Below are positions 34,479-46,600 of a stretch of 64,000 nt of DNA, piece after piece; the first letter of the stretch is position 1; each line of letters starts with the position of its first letter. This DNA is from Misgurnus anguillicaudatus. Lineage: Eukaryota > Chordata > Actinopteri > Cypriniformes > Cobitidae. The position numbers and the translations under genes are program-made. The stretch covers positions 434,001 through 498,000 of the forward strand of contig NC_073356.2 in assembly GCF_027580225.2 (NCBI RefSeq), written 5' to 3'. The notes below the pieces were generated by a model that had not been told where the DNA came from, did not search any database, and saw only the letters and a program-made list of their open reading frames with translations.

Positions 34479-35047
34479 GTTGCCACAAGGCATCAGAATC
34501 ACCACAGGGGGCCCTGTGTCCATCTCCTATCCGCTTCTTCCCCTCCACCAAGAAAAACCACCCAACCAACCACACGGCGGGCCCGGGTCGAGTTCTGGCT
34601 CCGTCCATAGTTCACGAAGTGTGTGTGTAGTGCTGTGGGTGAGTTTTGTCTTTATTTGTGTGTGTATACCAAAAAGCTTGCAGTGTCGTGCTGTGCTCAT
34701 GTCGACAGAAGCCACTTCGAGGCCAGAGGAGTTGTGAGGAGATTCTAGCCGTTGAGGTCGGTGGAGTGTGGGTTGAAGAAAATTGTAAGTTGGGATTTCC
34801 TGGAGCGTGAAGTGACGAAACCTTCCCTTGAAACCTTCCCTTGACGAGTGGATGGGCAGTGGTGAAGCATCTGAGCGGTTGAAGTGAGTAGACCAATTTA
34901 CGATCAATGCTTGCGACGAGGGGTTGTTGGGCTGACGACTGTGAGAAATAACTATCTTTGTGTGGAGCCTCTTCAAAGGTTCACCCTTGTTTGAGTGGAC
35001 CACGAGATGATGTTCTAGGGACTAGAACGATTTTGGCGGGGGAGGAT

Positions 35048-35500
35048 GTCACGGTGTGACCTTTTTCCGTGGGCGGAACCTAAATTCAAGAAGGTTGGTT
35101 CCGCCCGGAGATAGTTTCCGCCCGGACGACTTACCAGAAACCCCGGAACTTCCTGTAGTCTTTTCGACAACAAATCAAGCCAGATGAGACACAGGTGCGT
35201 AAAATTAACACAGCGGTTAGTGATTGGCTGAAGAGGAGAAAGGAAGGATTATAAAAGGGACTTTGGAAATACAAACGGGGTGCTTTGTTGCTGTAGTGTT
35301 GTGTTGTGCTGTGCTGTCGTGCTGTTATTGCCACGGAGGAATCGGAGTTGGATGAACTGGGCGAAGAAGCGTCGCTAAAGCGAGTCACTAGGTCGGCTAA
35401 GTTGAAGACAGTTGCTGTTTTCGATGTGGATAGCCTGGAAGCCTCAGCAAGTGTGAGTAAACGAACTCAACCATTGGGAGTAACTAAGCAAAGAGTATCA
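35048..35500 (+). promoter_or_regulatory. LTR with CCAAT-like and TATA elements
   Basis: It starts TGTCACGGTGTGACC after a purine tract. ATTGG (inverted CCAAT) at about 35,222 is followed by TATAAAAG at 35,250-35,257, a normal core-promoter spacing for a U3 region. The LTR is cut off at about 35,503 by the next element. Confidence 0.6.
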
Positions 35501-35504
35501 CCTG

Positions 35505-36132
35505 GGGCCTGTTTCAATAAGGAGGTTCAACCAACTCTGAGTTTAAACTTGAACTCTGAGTTGACTTACTCTGAGATAGTAAACTCTGAGTTTTCGGTTA
35601 CAGAAAAGCTGATCTGAGTTAGTTCAATCGACTCTGAGTAGGTTGACTCTGACTTAAGCGCGTGCACAGCCACAATGAAAAGCCATCATCAATGGAGCTC
35701 AGATATTACGATTTACCATGGCAACAGCACGTGACAAAGAGGTCTTAATCATTTTTACTACTAAAATTGAAGGTGTTACTGCAAGTGTAATGCAACTAGG
35801 AGCATATATTTTAAAGAAAAAAGTTGTTTCTGTAAATTGCTACTCTAGTAAATGCGTACATTTAATTTTTCATCACAATTAAAATATCCGAAGTAAATAA
35901 ACTGAGGACTGTACGTTATTATATTCATTTACATGCAGATGCAATCCCATGGACAAAAATATGACAGCAGCTCAGCTAAAAATGAAATTAAGCATAATAC
36001 TTTGTCATTAAAGGCTACGAACTTTACAAATGTGGATGGACCTTCCTCTTTTTTTTTACTTGGAGCGGAAAAAAAGTCAAGAAAAGCAAACGCATATTTT
36101 AAAGGACAATAATGGATGTCATACATCAGACC
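35505..36132. mobile_element. Harbinger-like end fragment and flank
   Basis: GGGGCCTGTTTCAATAAGG followed by several AACTCTGAGTT words (35,505-35,660) is the type of end seen in fish PIF/Harbinger elements. No right terminus was found. The rest of the interval to 36,132 is AT-rich and unassigned. Confidence 0.4.
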
Positions 36133-36135
36133 CAG

Positions 36136-36595
36136 GGGCCTTATTTATAAAGCATGCGTACGCACAGATTTGATCGTAAAGTGTGCGTACGCAAAAATAT
36201 ATGGCAAAGTTCATATTTATAAAAACTGTCTTTTGACATGGAAAAGTGCTTAGCGCCACGTCAGGGTCTGAGCAGACGTACGCACTTTTGCTTGTCTGGT
36301 TGCTGCAGGTTTTTGGAAATATAAACCATTCTTGCTGTTTGAAATTGGGTTTAAACATTGACAAGCGCTCTTTTATAAGTCCATTAATTAGGCATTGTTT
36401 AAAGGCGGAGATCTGAAACTGCTTGGCTGCGCGCACAAGTTCAGGCTCTTTGGTTCAGGTTCATTTGCGATTTAAGGGGTACGCGCGTTTTCTGCGCGTA
36501 CGTTCGGTTTATGAATCACACGTATGCATTTTTGATAAATGATCATAAGATCAAATGTAGGATGTTTTTTACGCAGCATTTTATAAATGAGGCCC
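36136..36595. mobile_element. PIF/Harbinger-like MITE (460 bp)
   Basis: The left end is GGGCCTTATTTATAAAGC and the right end, reverse complemented, is GGGCCTCATTTATAAAATGC. The 3-bp duplication CAG is present (36,133-36,135 and 36,596-36,598). Inside, GTGCGTACGCA and GCGCGTACG words recur. The 3-bp duplication and GGGCC ends fit PIF/Harbinger. No coding capacity. Confidence 0.72.
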
Positions 36596-36802
36596 CAGTT
36601 GTGATGCGTAAAAGGGCTGTGGATTTTTATTCAAATTTATATGCTGCAAGATCTTCCGAGCAGGGGCGAAGCCAGACATTGTAGACATTGGGGGCTTAGC
36701 CCAAATCTAGGGGTTTCAAAGCTTGGTCCCCTGTTGATATTTTTTCTCCATTTACGGCAGCTTTATAAACTATTTTTTAATCTAAGTGTTCTCTGTATTG
36801 TC

Positions 36803-37458
36803 CAGTGTTGGGTGTAACTAGTTACTAAGTAATTTGTTACTGTAATTTAATTACTTGAAAAAGTAATGTAAGGGATTACTCTTATTTTTCTTGTAATCGA
36901 ATTACAGTTACTTCTGCTGTAACTAAATACTGTCTATGGACTGTAGAACAATTATGTATACTATAATAAATAGTGGATTTAACATGGTTTTAGTTTACAA
37001 CTCTCACTATTAAGTGGTTGATTATTAGCATTAATATTACTGAGATGTTGACTGTTTTTTAGTAGGCCTACTTAAATAGCACATATTAATGCCTGATTCT
37101 GCAAAACCTTATTCTACACCCTTAACCCTCTCCATTTCTACAAATACTTAAAATAAACAACTACTTTAGTATTAATAAGCAGTAGTTGGAGTGTATTGAG
37201 GCAAAAGTAGTTAATAGTTAATTAATAAAGAGAAATGAACCCTAAAGTGGGACCAGAAAAATTGATGTACTTTTATATATTGTTTCTTCGAGCTATTTCA
37301 AGCCTATCCTTGTATCATGTACTAAATAGGATTTAGAAAGTAATTAGTAATAATTAAATACTTTTTGGAGTAATTTGTAAAGTAATTTAATTACATGATT
37401 GAAGATGTAATTAGTAACTAGTAATTAATTACTTTTTTGAGTAACTTACCCAACACTG
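36803..37458. mobile_element. hAT element, non-autonomous (656 bp)
   Basis: The left end is CAGTGTTGGGTGTAACTAG and the right end, reverse complemented, is CAGTGTTGGGTAAGTTAC. The 8-bp duplication GTATTGTC is perfect (36,795-36,802 and 37,459-37,466). TAATTAC/GTAATTA words recur through the element. A fragment of a related end lies at 52,350-52,496. Confidence 0.88.
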
Positions 37459-37644
37459 GTATTGTCATTTTGAAACTGCAACATAACAAATTTTGACAAT
37501 GATACTTTAACTTCTCTTATCCAAAAATAGGCAAACATGTTTGCTGAAGGCTAATCCAGTAACTATAAAGCTACATAAGAATAACAATTTTTGACTTCAT
37601 TGACAGAACAATTTGTCACCTGCTAATGGAAGCGTTTCTCTCTC

Positions 37645-38434
37645 TGTTACGACCTTTGATATAATGTCCAGGTAAAAGGAGCAACATTTATTTAGTTTTT
37701 GTGGTAATTCAATGAAGTGTGTGGGCAAAAAAAAATGCGACAACAAAAATTGACAGTTAAGTGAAAATTTATTAAGAAGTGAAATAATATAGTAAATGGA
37801 CAATTAACCAAACAATTTTGAACAGAGAAAATGAGACGTTGGTGACGCCAAAGCAAAGAAATTAAATATAACAAAACCCAACTGACTATTTAATCCCGCT
37901 TACCTAACTAAAAATAAGATACAAGGAAAGAAAGTTTTCAGCGCCGCGCGCCGTATGCTTCCCTACCCTAATCTATGAAAAATAAAACATACAGGGGGTG
38001 GCAGTCACCTCTTACCTAGTGTGTTATACAAACGAGTTACCTGCGTGAGTGCGATGGAAGTCGCGCGACCTCTTACCTGTCTCACCTCCTCTGGTTTAAC
38101 CCAGAGAAACAACTAGAGCCACTGCTCATAAAGACAGCGTAAAAGTGCTATTTCCAACAACAAAGGTAACATAGGTAACAATTCTAAACACTTAACATCA
38201 AAACAAGTAACAACAACAGGTTTAGTGCAAAGAGAAGGGCGCTCCCTTCTAGCGTCGAAATCCCATCTTTTAAACTCTGCCAGCTGGAGATCATTACGGC
38301 GATAGGCCGACGCCAATGATGATTGGCAGTCTCTTTGCCAATCAGTATTAGGGATTTCCTAAGAGGTGACAGAGGGAGAGAAAGAGAGAGAGAAAAAACC
38401 AAGCGCTTCCACAAAACATTAGAGGAACGTAACA
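37645..38434 (-). repeat. 3' LTR of the Gmr1-type element
   Basis: In element orientation it starts TGTTACGTTCCTC after a purine-rich AAGTGTGGGAG and ends GGTCGTAACA. A polyadenylation signal lies in TTCTTAATAAATTTTC (near 37,765, minus). The left 330 bp match 43,421-43,647 plus 47,029-47,130 of the split 5' LTR. Confidence 0.85.
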
Positions 38435-38519
38435 CTCCCACACTTAAGAACAAACTAGTTTTGTGAAAATAACAAGTACATCATATTTGAAGTACATCAT
38501 ACTCTCGAGAGAGCATCAG

Positions 38520-39545
38520 CCAACACATTTTCCGAACCCTTTTTATGTTTAATCTCAAGATTAAAACTCTGGACAATAAGAGCCCAGCGCATTAAGCGCT
38601 GATTTTGATTGTACATGCGAGTCAAAAACACAAGAGGATTGTGATCTGTATATACCACCACTGGTAAGCTACTGGAACCAAGGTAAAGTGTTGTAACGCA
38701 AGCAATAAAGCAAGAGCTTCCTTTTCAATCGTTGAATAGTTCAACTGATGTTTATTAAACTTCCGAGAATAATAACTAACTGGATGTTCGATACCATTCT
38801 CATCCTCCTGTATAAGAACAGCACCCGCACCCACAGAACTTGCATCCACCTCTAGTTTAAAACACTTTGTACAGTCCGGTGCCATTTAAACAGGTGCATT
38901 ACACATCAAGGTTTTAACTGACTCCAAAGCATGCTGGCTCTCAGCAGACCACACGTAAAATTTCGTCGGGCTAAGTAGTGAAGTAAGAGGACTCACTACC
39001 GTTGAAAAATTCTTACAAAAGCTACGGTAATAGCCTGCCATACCCAAAAATCTTCGCAATTCTCTCCGGGTCGTAGGAATGGGAAAATTTGTTATAGCCG
39101 TGACTTTAGCGGCTACTGGTCGAACTTGGCCTTGGCCGACCTCTTTTCCAAGGTAAGTAACAGTTGCTTTACCAAATTCACATTTTGCTAAATTTAGTGT
39201 CAAGTTTGCTTTCATCAGTCGTTCAAATACAGTTCTCAACAAACAAATGTGTTCTTTCCAGTTCAACGAATACAACACCAAGTCATCGAGGTATGCATTG
39301 CAGTTTGGCACATCACGTAAAACAATATTAACGAGACGCTGGAAAGTTGCGGGAGCGTTCCTTAATCCAAAGCCATTGCTGTATATTGCAGGAAATTATC
39401 TGGTGTTACAAAAGCTGAAATATCGGAAGCTTGTGAAGTGAGCGGAACTTGCCAGTACCCTTTCAACATATCAAGTTTTGTAACGAAACGTGCAGACCCA
39501 ATATTGTCAACGCAATCTTCCATGCGAGGTACAGGTAACTATCCG
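38520..39545 (-). pseudogene. Gmr1-type RT and RNase H, broken part of Pol
   Basis: This is the continuation of Pol after the 1215-codon frame. The frame is lost near 39,540 and again near 39,372, each by a single-base shift. The next section holds the catalytic YLDD (near 39,285) and ERLMKANLTLNLAKCEF. A stop at 38,886-38,888 interrupts a continuous frame before RNase H (LEVDASSVGAGAVL, STIEKEALALLLAL), and a further shift lies near 38,690 before the C-terminal YTDHNPL and LADALSRV sections. Together the breaks disable RT and RNase H. Confidence 0.85.
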
Positions 39546-42500
39546 GTACAGTCACAGCATTTATTTTACGGTAATCTGTACAAAATCTGAATGTACCGTC
39601 AGGTTTTGGGACCAATAAACACAGAGAACACCAGGGACTGCAACTTGGCTTAGCCAAATTGTTCTCCAGCAAATACTCAACCTCCTTACGCATAACCGAT
39701 CGTTTCAATGAATTTACGCGGTAGGCATGTTGCTTGATAGGTCGGGCACCGTCCACATTAATGTCATGTTTCAGAACATTTGTTTGCGTAGGAACATCAC
39801 CAAATAAACATTTAAAATCACTGAGTAACTTCACAATGTCTATTCTCTGAGTCACAGTTAAATGGTAAAGATATGAGGAAAGATCTTTCAAAATCTCAGA
39901 ATTTTCTAACCTTGCAGTCTGCTGAAAATCATGACGAAACACCACACCATCTGTATCCGCATCCAACATATCAGACGGTGGCGTCAAATCCACGGCTATC
40001 GCAACAGACGAGACAGCGGGCCCTGCAGTCTCTGCTGCACTTGTCGTTGACATTGACGACTCTCTGACGTAAGCTTTTAACATGTTAAGATGACAAACAC
40101 GGGTTTTACGTTTTCGGTCAGGTGTGCACAACATATAATCAGTTTCACTCATCTTCTTTTTCACAACATATGGACCACAGAAACGAGCAGACAAAGATGA
40201 TCCTGCCACAGGTAACAACACAAGCACTTCATCACCAGGTTGAAATGATCGCGCTACCGCCTGCCTATCATATTTGTGCTTTATATTTTTTTGAGCACTC
40301 ACAAGCGACTCTTTAGCCAACGACCAAGCAGTATGAAGACGTTCCCGAAAAGTGCATACATAATCCAATACATTTGTCTGTGAACTCCGTGTAGGCTCTA
40401 AGATGTGATCTTTAAGAACTTTTAATGGACCTCTAACTTGATGTCCGAACACAAGCTCAGCGGGGCTAAATCCGAGAGATTCCTGAGTAGTCTCTCTTAC
40501 GGCAAATAAAACTAAAGGAATCCCCTCATCCCAGTCTTTAACGGTATCATGACAATATTTCCTTAACATCGACTTAAGGGTTTGGTGAAACCTCTCAAGT
40601 GCGCCCTGACTCTGCGGGTGGTATGCACTTGAGACTCGGTGCGAAATGTTCAAGGTTTCCAGTACTTGTTTAAAAAGTTTTGATAAAAAATTTGTACCTT
40701 GATCAGTTTGTATTATCTTTGGAAGTCCGAATGTAGAAAAGAACTTCACCAATGCCTTACAAACAACAGGTGCAGTAATTTTTCTTAGTGGAATCGCCTC
40801 GGGAAATCGGGTGGCCATACACATAACAGTTAATAAAAACTGATTACCAGACTTCGTTTTTGGTAATGGACCAACACAGTCCACCAACACATGTTCGAAT
40901 GGTTCTCCCATCGCAGGTATTGGAGATAAAGGCGCGGGTGGAATTTTTCGACTTGGCTTTCCAATAACCTGACAAGTATGACAAGTACGGCAATAGCAAA
41001 CAACATCTTTCTTCAACCCAGGCCAAAAAAAGTGTCTCAAAATCCTATTGTATGTCTTTGTAACTCCTAGGTGACCAGCTAGCTGGTGATCATGAGCCAA
41101 GCACAAAACGTGTTGACGATAGGGAAACGGAACCACAATTTGATATACAATATTCCAGTCTAAAATCTCGTCAGCGTTAGCACACCACTTTCGCATCAGT
41201 AAGTCATTATTTAGGAAGTAAGCACATTTCTTATCATTAGCCACATCAAGTGAAATAGCAGAATTAAAACAAGTCGCAAGAGTTTTATCCTCTTTTTGCG
41301 CAGTGAAAATTTTCTCCCGTGACACTGGCAAGTTAAGCATTTCTGCATCTGACTTCATCTCACCTAGGTCTTCAGTTTTTGAACAATTTCTCGTTTCAAG
41401 ATTCATATCCAATGCATCACCTGACAACAGTGGACACATGAATGAAGTAGACATATCCACTACATCACCGACTTTTCGTGACTGAGCACGGGTAACGGCA
41501 CAGGCTGGGAAAATATCAGGGTAAGCTTCAGACAGTGAGTCACATAACGTATCTGGTTTATCGACAACCTCAACAACACGCATTATTTTTCCACCTGCTA
41601 GGTCATTTCCGAGAATAAAATCCACACCTTTCACAGGAAGAGAAGGACATACAGCGACCCTTACAAAATCAGTGCACAATTCACTCTGTAAGTGCACTCG
41701 ATGAAGCGGAAACTTCACGCAACCCATCTCAATTCCCTGCACAATCACACTAGAGCCACAGACAGTATCATCAGATAATTGTAATTTACCTGCCACAATA
41801 AAAGATTGCATAGCACCAGTGTCCCTGAGTATTTTTATCTCTTTCTGGTCTGCACTTTTTCCTGACAGAGATATTAACCCATTTGACACAAAAGGTTGGT
41901 AACTTTCGTCAAATTTCTCTACAGGTTGTACTTCGACTGCGGACTTAACAGTTTTAACAAACCCAACGCTTTTTGGTGGTAGTTGCTGTTTTCGTTTCAA
42001 CGCCAAACAATCAGCGATAACATGCCCTTTCTTGTGACAGTAAAAGCATTCACGCTCTTCTTTATTAGCAGAGCTACATTTTGAACGTGACGTTTGAGAT
42101 TGCGAAGTGTCTGTCTGTAACTTTTCAGGACATGTAGAAGAAAATACATTCTTGTGAGTTAAATTAAACTCATCCGTAAGTACGGCTGCGTGCGACAAAG
42201 TAGTCACTTTCTGCTCATTAAGATACACAACTATGCGTTCCGCTAAACAATCCTTAAATTCCTCCAACAGCATCAGCTCTCTTAAGGAATCAAAATCATC
42301 TACCTTACTAGCAGAACACCATTTATCAAACAAGGCTCCCTTCTCCCTAGCAAACTCCACAAATGTTTGTGTAGGACTCTTTTTGTGTTTCCGAAAACGT
42401 TGTCTATAAGCCTCTGGGACCAACTCATACGCTCGCAAGATAGCAGATTTTACAGATTCATATTTCAGACTCTCTTCAATTGATAACGTAGAACAAACTT

Positions 42501-43110
42501 CTTGCGCTTTACCAAATAACCTACATTGCAAAAGCAATGACCAAACCTCTTTAGGCCAACGAAGTGAAATGGCGATGCGTTCAAACGCACTGAAGTAAGT
42601 ATCTACTTCGGTTTCTCTAAATTGAGGAACAAGTGCAATGTGTTTACTCACGTCAAAAGTGTCGGGTGATAAACCACCATGCGGTGAAGGAAAATTGGCT
42701 TGAGCGGTGTCCTGCTGTACACCTGAGCCGGTAGCATTTTTAAACGCATCCAACTCAAGTTGCTTCAGCTTTACCTCCTTCTCAGCCTCAATTTCCAGCT
42801 TTCGTATTTCCAATTTCAAGTTCAATTCAGCTTGGCGCGTCTGGGCTCTCTCTTGTGCTTCATATTGCAAACGGGCCATACGGACTTTTAGTCGGGCTCC
42901 TTCCCGTGAACCAACAGAACTGGGTGTAAAAGGATCAAACGGTGGTAAGCCAGCCTTAGCTTCGGCCTCCGCCTCTGCTTCAGCATCGGCTCCGCCACTC
43001 TGCTTATCCTCCTCCCCAGAACTAAACTGCTCCTGAGCCACGCCACTCACGTCGTCACCACCACCCTCCATATTTGATGTAGGCAACACCTGCAACTCGT
43101 TCAAACGCAA
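39463..43110 (-). CDS. Gmr1-type Gag-protease-integrase polyprotein, long open frame into RT
   Basis: 1215 codons without a stop. Residues about 60-125 form a charged coiled coil; a Gag core follows (140-330). The knuckle CFYCHKKGHVIADC is at 355-368. The aspartic protease motif is DTGA at 430-433. Integrase has the HHCC zinc site (H675, H680, C710, C713) and a D744, D803, E839 triad with 35 residues between the last two. RT begins after it (KPSCSPW, VPKPDGTFRFCTDYRK near 1154-1182). The first ATG of the frame is not the true start: the Gag N-terminus (MGKFNFEDF) lies upstream at 43,256 in another frame. The frame ends in a frameshift within RT. Confidence 0.88.
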   Translation of the reverse strand: MRLNELQVLPTSNMEGGGDDVSGVAQEQFSSGEEDKQSGGADAEAEAEAEAKAGLPPFDPFTPSSVGSREGARLKVRMARLQYEAQERAQTRQAELNLKLEIRKLEIEAEKEVKLKQLELDAFKNATGSGVQQDTAQANFPSPHGGLSPDTFDVSKHIALVPQFRETEVDTYFSAFERIAISLRWPKEVWSLLLQCRLFGKAQEVCSTLSIEESLKYESVKSAILRAYELVPEAYRQRFRKHKKSPTQTFVEFAREKGALFDKWCSASKVDDFDSLRELMLLEEFKDCLAERIVVYLNEQKVTTLSHAAVLTDEFNLTHKNVFSSTCPEKLQTDTSQSQTSRSKCSSANKEERECFYCHKKGHVIADCLALKRKQQLPPKSVGFVKTVKSAVEVQPVEKFDESYQPFVSNGLISLSGKSADQKEIKILRDTGAMQSFIVAGKLQLSDDTVCGSSVIVQGIEMGCVKFPLHRVHLQSELCTDFVRVAVCPSLPVKGVDFILGNDLAGGKIMRVVEVVDKPDTLCDSLSEAYPDIFPACAVTRAQSRKVGDVVDMSTSFMCPLLSGDALDMNLETRNCSKTEDLGEMKSDAEMLNLPVSREKIFTAQKEDKTLATCFNSAISLDVANDKKCAYFLNNDLLMRKWCANADEILDWNIVYQIVVPFPYRQHVLCLAHDHQLAGHLGVTKTYNRILRHFFWPGLKKDVVCYCRTCHTCQVIGKPSRKIPPAPLSPIPAMGEPFEHVLVDCVGPLPKTKSGNQFLLTVMCMATRFPEAIPLRKITAPVVCKALVKFFSTFGLPKIIQTDQGTNFLSKLFKQVLETLNISHRVSSAYHPQSQGALERFHQTLKSMLRKYCHDTVKDWDEGIPLVLFAVRETTQESLGFSPAELVFGHQVRGPLKVLKDHILEPTRSSQTNVLDYVCTFRERLHTAWSLAKESLVSAQKNIKHKYDRQAVARSFQPGDEVLVLLPVAGSSLSARFCGPYVVKKKMSETDYMLCTPDRKRKTRVCHLNMLKAYVRESSMSTTSAAETAGPAVSSVAIAVDLTPPSDMLDADTDGVVFRHDFQQTARLENSEILKDLSSYLYHLTVTQRIDIVKLLSDFKCLFGDVPTQTNVLKHDINVDGARPIKQHAYRVNSLKRSVMRKEVEYLLENNLAKPSCSPWCSLCLLVPKPDGTFRFCTDYRKINAVTVPDSYLYLAWKIALTILGLHVSLQNLIC

Positions 43111-43256
43111 GATCGCTTTAACTCTTTTTTACGAGCCTGTGTACTCAATTGAATCTGAAAGTGATCTGCTATCTGCTTCAAATCCTTTTTCCTACATAAG
43201 TCAATCTGTATTAAAGATGGGCTAGTTAAAAAATCTTCAAAATTGAACTTCCCCAT
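43104..43256 (-). pseudogene. Gag N-terminus of the Gmr1-type element, frameshifted
   Basis: The minus-strand ATG at 43,256 opens MGKFNFEDFLTSPS, RKKDLKQIADHF and KKELK, a helical N-terminus typical of this Gag type. The frame is separated from the main polyprotein by a shift in a run of A (about 43,120-43,126). Between it and the primer site is a 140-bp leader. Confidence 0.65.
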
Positions 43257-43395
43257 GAACGCAATCAACGCAATCCAGAACGCCACTAAACCGCATAAGC
43301 GATTCCTATGCTGCCACATACTCGAATTAAAGCATTGTTCCTTGCCACAACAAACCACAAAATTACCACAATCACCATAATTTGGATAAATTAGT

Positions 43396-43413
43396 ATCCC
43401 GGACGAGCCCCCA
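43396..43413 (-). promoter_or_regulatory. Primer binding site, tRNA-Pro type
   Basis: On the minus strand the sequence is TGGGGGCTCGTCCGGGAT, 18 nt complementary to the 3' end of tRNA-Pro, the same primer type used by gammaretroviruses. It lies just inside the 5' LTR, where minus-strand DNA synthesis would start. Confidence 0.85.
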
Positions 43414-43647
43414 TCAAATTACGACCTTTGATATAATGTCCAGGTAAAAGGAGCAACATTTATTTAGTTTTTGTGGTAATTTAATGAAGTGTGTGGGCAA
43501 AAGAAAATGCAACAACAAAAATTGACAGTTAAGTGAAAATTTATTAAGAAGTGAAATAATATAGTAAATGGACAATTAAACCAAACAAATTTGAACAGAG
43601 AAAATGAGACGTTGGTGACGCCAAAGCAAAGAAATTAAATATAACAA

Positions 43648-46600
43648 TATAGCTGCAAGCAGCAATTGCGGGGTCAAGCACCTTCAGCGCAATGAGCACC
43701 CAAAGCACAGCAAGCAACATACAACGCACCCAAGGTGCATCAAGAACACAAGGCACAGCAATCACAGAGCAGAACCACCGCAGTGCAGAGCAACAACGCC
43801 AAACACGGCAAAAATAGAACATATGTGAACCACAGACAGGTTGAGAAGAATTGGTGAGAGAGAACAAAACTTTAATAGTAGAACTTAATACATGCCCCTT
43901 GCGGGATTCGAACCCAAGAACTCAGATTCTCAAGGCATGTGATTAACTAGATGCGCCACTCAGTTGACATGGTTCAAGTGGCAGTAGAAAAGAGAATACA
44001 GATACACGCATTGACATATGGCAATCACTGAAGGTGCAAATATGACACCACTGATCAGAAATAAAACATACAATGAATAACAGAATCAGATAACTCAAAC
44101 AACAAATTAGTCAAGACAAAACCCACGCTCATGGGATTCGAACCCATGACCTCAGAATCTCATGGCATGTAATTAACTAGATAGGCCACTCAGTTGACAT
44201 GGTTCAAGTGGCAGCAGAAAAGAGCTTACAGATACACGCATTGACATATGGCAATCACTGAAGGTGCAAATATGACACCACTGATCAGAAATAAAACATA
44301 TGAATAACAGAATCAGATAACTCAAACAACAAATTAGTCAAGACAAAACCCACGCTCATGGGCTTCGAACCCATGACCTCAGAATCTCATGGCATATGGT
44401 TAACTAGATGCGCAACTCAGTTAACACAGCTCAAGGGGCAGCAAAAAAACAGGTTAGGTGCTGCAAGGATTGACATGTGCCAATCAACACAGATGCAGAA
44501 CTGACAGTGCAGAGCAGAACTATCAGAAATACAATGTATATGAGAATCAAAAAGCTCAAATGAGATTGGCGACAAGAACATCATTCTGTATAGTAATGCT
44601 ATACAATGTAATATACAGTCACATTAATTTACTATGACAAATAGACAACGTCACAGGCACGGTCAACTTTGGACTGGTATTTCTAAGAAAGAGAACAGAA
44701 TATCAAAAATCTGTTTGGTCATTTCTGTGCGGATTGCTCCAAACATTATACAAGCAGTACCTGGCATAAAATAAACAAAATTTGTAAAAGGAGTAGCGAA
44801 AAAATCATCTACCATATGCTTTACAATAACACATGAACAGAATGTTGGAAAATGACAAACGAGGTATCGTTGCAATCGGCATAAACCAGTGAATACAATT
44901 TCACAAAGAAAATATAGCTGCAAGCAGCAATTGCGGGGTCAAGCACCTTCAGCGCAATGAGCACCCAAAGCACAGCAAAAACCACACGACGCAGCAAATG
45001 CGCAAAGCGCAGAAAGCACGCAATACAGAGCCCGAACCAGAAGCAAATCAAATGCAGAGCAGAACCACTGCAGTGTGGAGCGACAAAAGAAAAGATGGCA
45101 AAAATATAACACGTGTGGAAAACCAGACAGGTCGAGAAGAACGTGTTAAAGGGAACACAAAAGGAAATCTCAATAAGTGAAAGTAAGAGCTGGGATTCAA
45201 ACCCATGACCTCAGGTTCCCAAAGCACGGCACTAACCGCATGCGCCACTGAGTAAACAATTAAACCACTGAGTTGGTGTGTCCAAGCTATAGAATACAGC
45301 TTTACAGCTATAAACATTGATATCCAGCAATTACCAAAAGTGTAGAAATGACAACAGAGAGCACAAATAACTGAAATACAATGTATAGTATGAGAATCAC
45401 AAAACAAAATACCACTGCACATGGGATTCGAACCCATGACCTCAGAATCTCATGGCATGTGATTAACCAGATGCGCAACTCAGTTAACACAGCTCAAGGG
45501 GCAGCAAAAAAACAGCTTAGGTGCTTCAAGGACTGACATGTGCCAATCAACACAGATGCAGAACTGACAGTGCAGAGCAGAACTATCAGAAATACAATGT
45601 ATATGAGAATCAAAAAGCTCAAATGAGATTGAAGACAAGAACATCATTCTGTATAGTAATGCTATACAATGTAATATAAAGTCACATTAATTTACTATGA
45701 CAAATAGACAACGTCACAGGCACGGTCAACTTTGGAGTGGTATTTCTAAGAAAGAGAACAGAATATCAAAAATCTGTTCGGTCATTTCTGTGCGGATTGC
45801 TCCAAACATTATACGAGCAGAACCTGGCATAAAATAAACAAAATTTGTAAAAGGAGTAGCGAAAAAATCATCTACCATATGCTTTACAATAGCACATGAA
45901 CACAATGTTGGAAAATGACAAACGAGGTATCGTTGCAATCGGCATAAACCAGTGAATACAATTTCACAAAGAAATTAATATCAGACAAAGTATTCAGAAG
46001 TTATAAGCAGTTCCATAAGAACTGTTCTAGTTTATAACCCCTAGGTGGCGCTGTACTCTGACTTCCCAGGTACCTTCAGGACATCATGTCGAAGCTCCTT
46101 ACTACTTTTTGCGCAGATATGTCCAACAGTTTAAAAAATATAACAAATTATGTGAAATTTCAAAATGGCGGACAGGCGGTTCGGTCAAACCCGGCATAAT
46201 ACACATCGACAGATGCGGCATGAGGTAAGCAATCCATAGACATCAAGATTATAATTTTCTGACAAACAGTTCAGAAGTTATGGGCAAAAATAGCCTATTT
46301 TCATATCTCATGACCCATAGGTGGCGCTGTCACCAAATTTGGCATGAACCCCAAGTTCATGGTCCACATGAAGTGTACCAAATTTCATTTCAATTGATCA
46401 AAGAATGACCGAGCTACAGCTTCAGAACCATTTTTGCGTCAACCTCGTTAAGTTTGCGCATTTATTACTTTTGAACAAAGATAAATATCAAAATTCGGTT
46501 CGGTCATTTCTGTGCGGCTCACTCCAAAGTTCACCTATGCCAAATTTCATAACAATTGAACCAAATTTGTAGGAGGAGTAGCGAATAAACGGAATACTGT

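Larger units (their letters stand above)
32510..35500 (+). mobile_element. LTR-element segment E2 (leader, gag scrap, duplicated leader, LTR)
   Basis: The order is: two and a half imperfect repeats of about 150 bp with GCGTTGCGGCCCCACTGG (32,510-32,830); a leader block (32,830-33,480); the 58-bp array (33,490-33,860); a GCCTCCAGGAGAAG block and polyadenylation signal (to about 34,090); a gag fragment (34,134-34,475); a second copy of the leader block (34,493-34,985); a purine-rich tract GGCGGGGGAGGA; and an LTR starting TGTCACGGTGTGACC at 35,048. E1 on the minus strand is the homologous copy. The order implies deletion and duplication within one LTR element. Confidence 0.65.

Noticed and set aside
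44663..44923. ORFs of 60-130 codons on the minus strand in 44.6-45.9 kb as genes
   Set aside because: The same frames occur in both copies of the 510-bp duplication (44.4-44.9 and 45.5-46.0 kb) and match no family.
43905..45492. Functional tRNA genes
   Set aside because: B boxes are good but acceptor and anticodon arms do not pair, and the modules sit in tandem repeat units of a mobile element.
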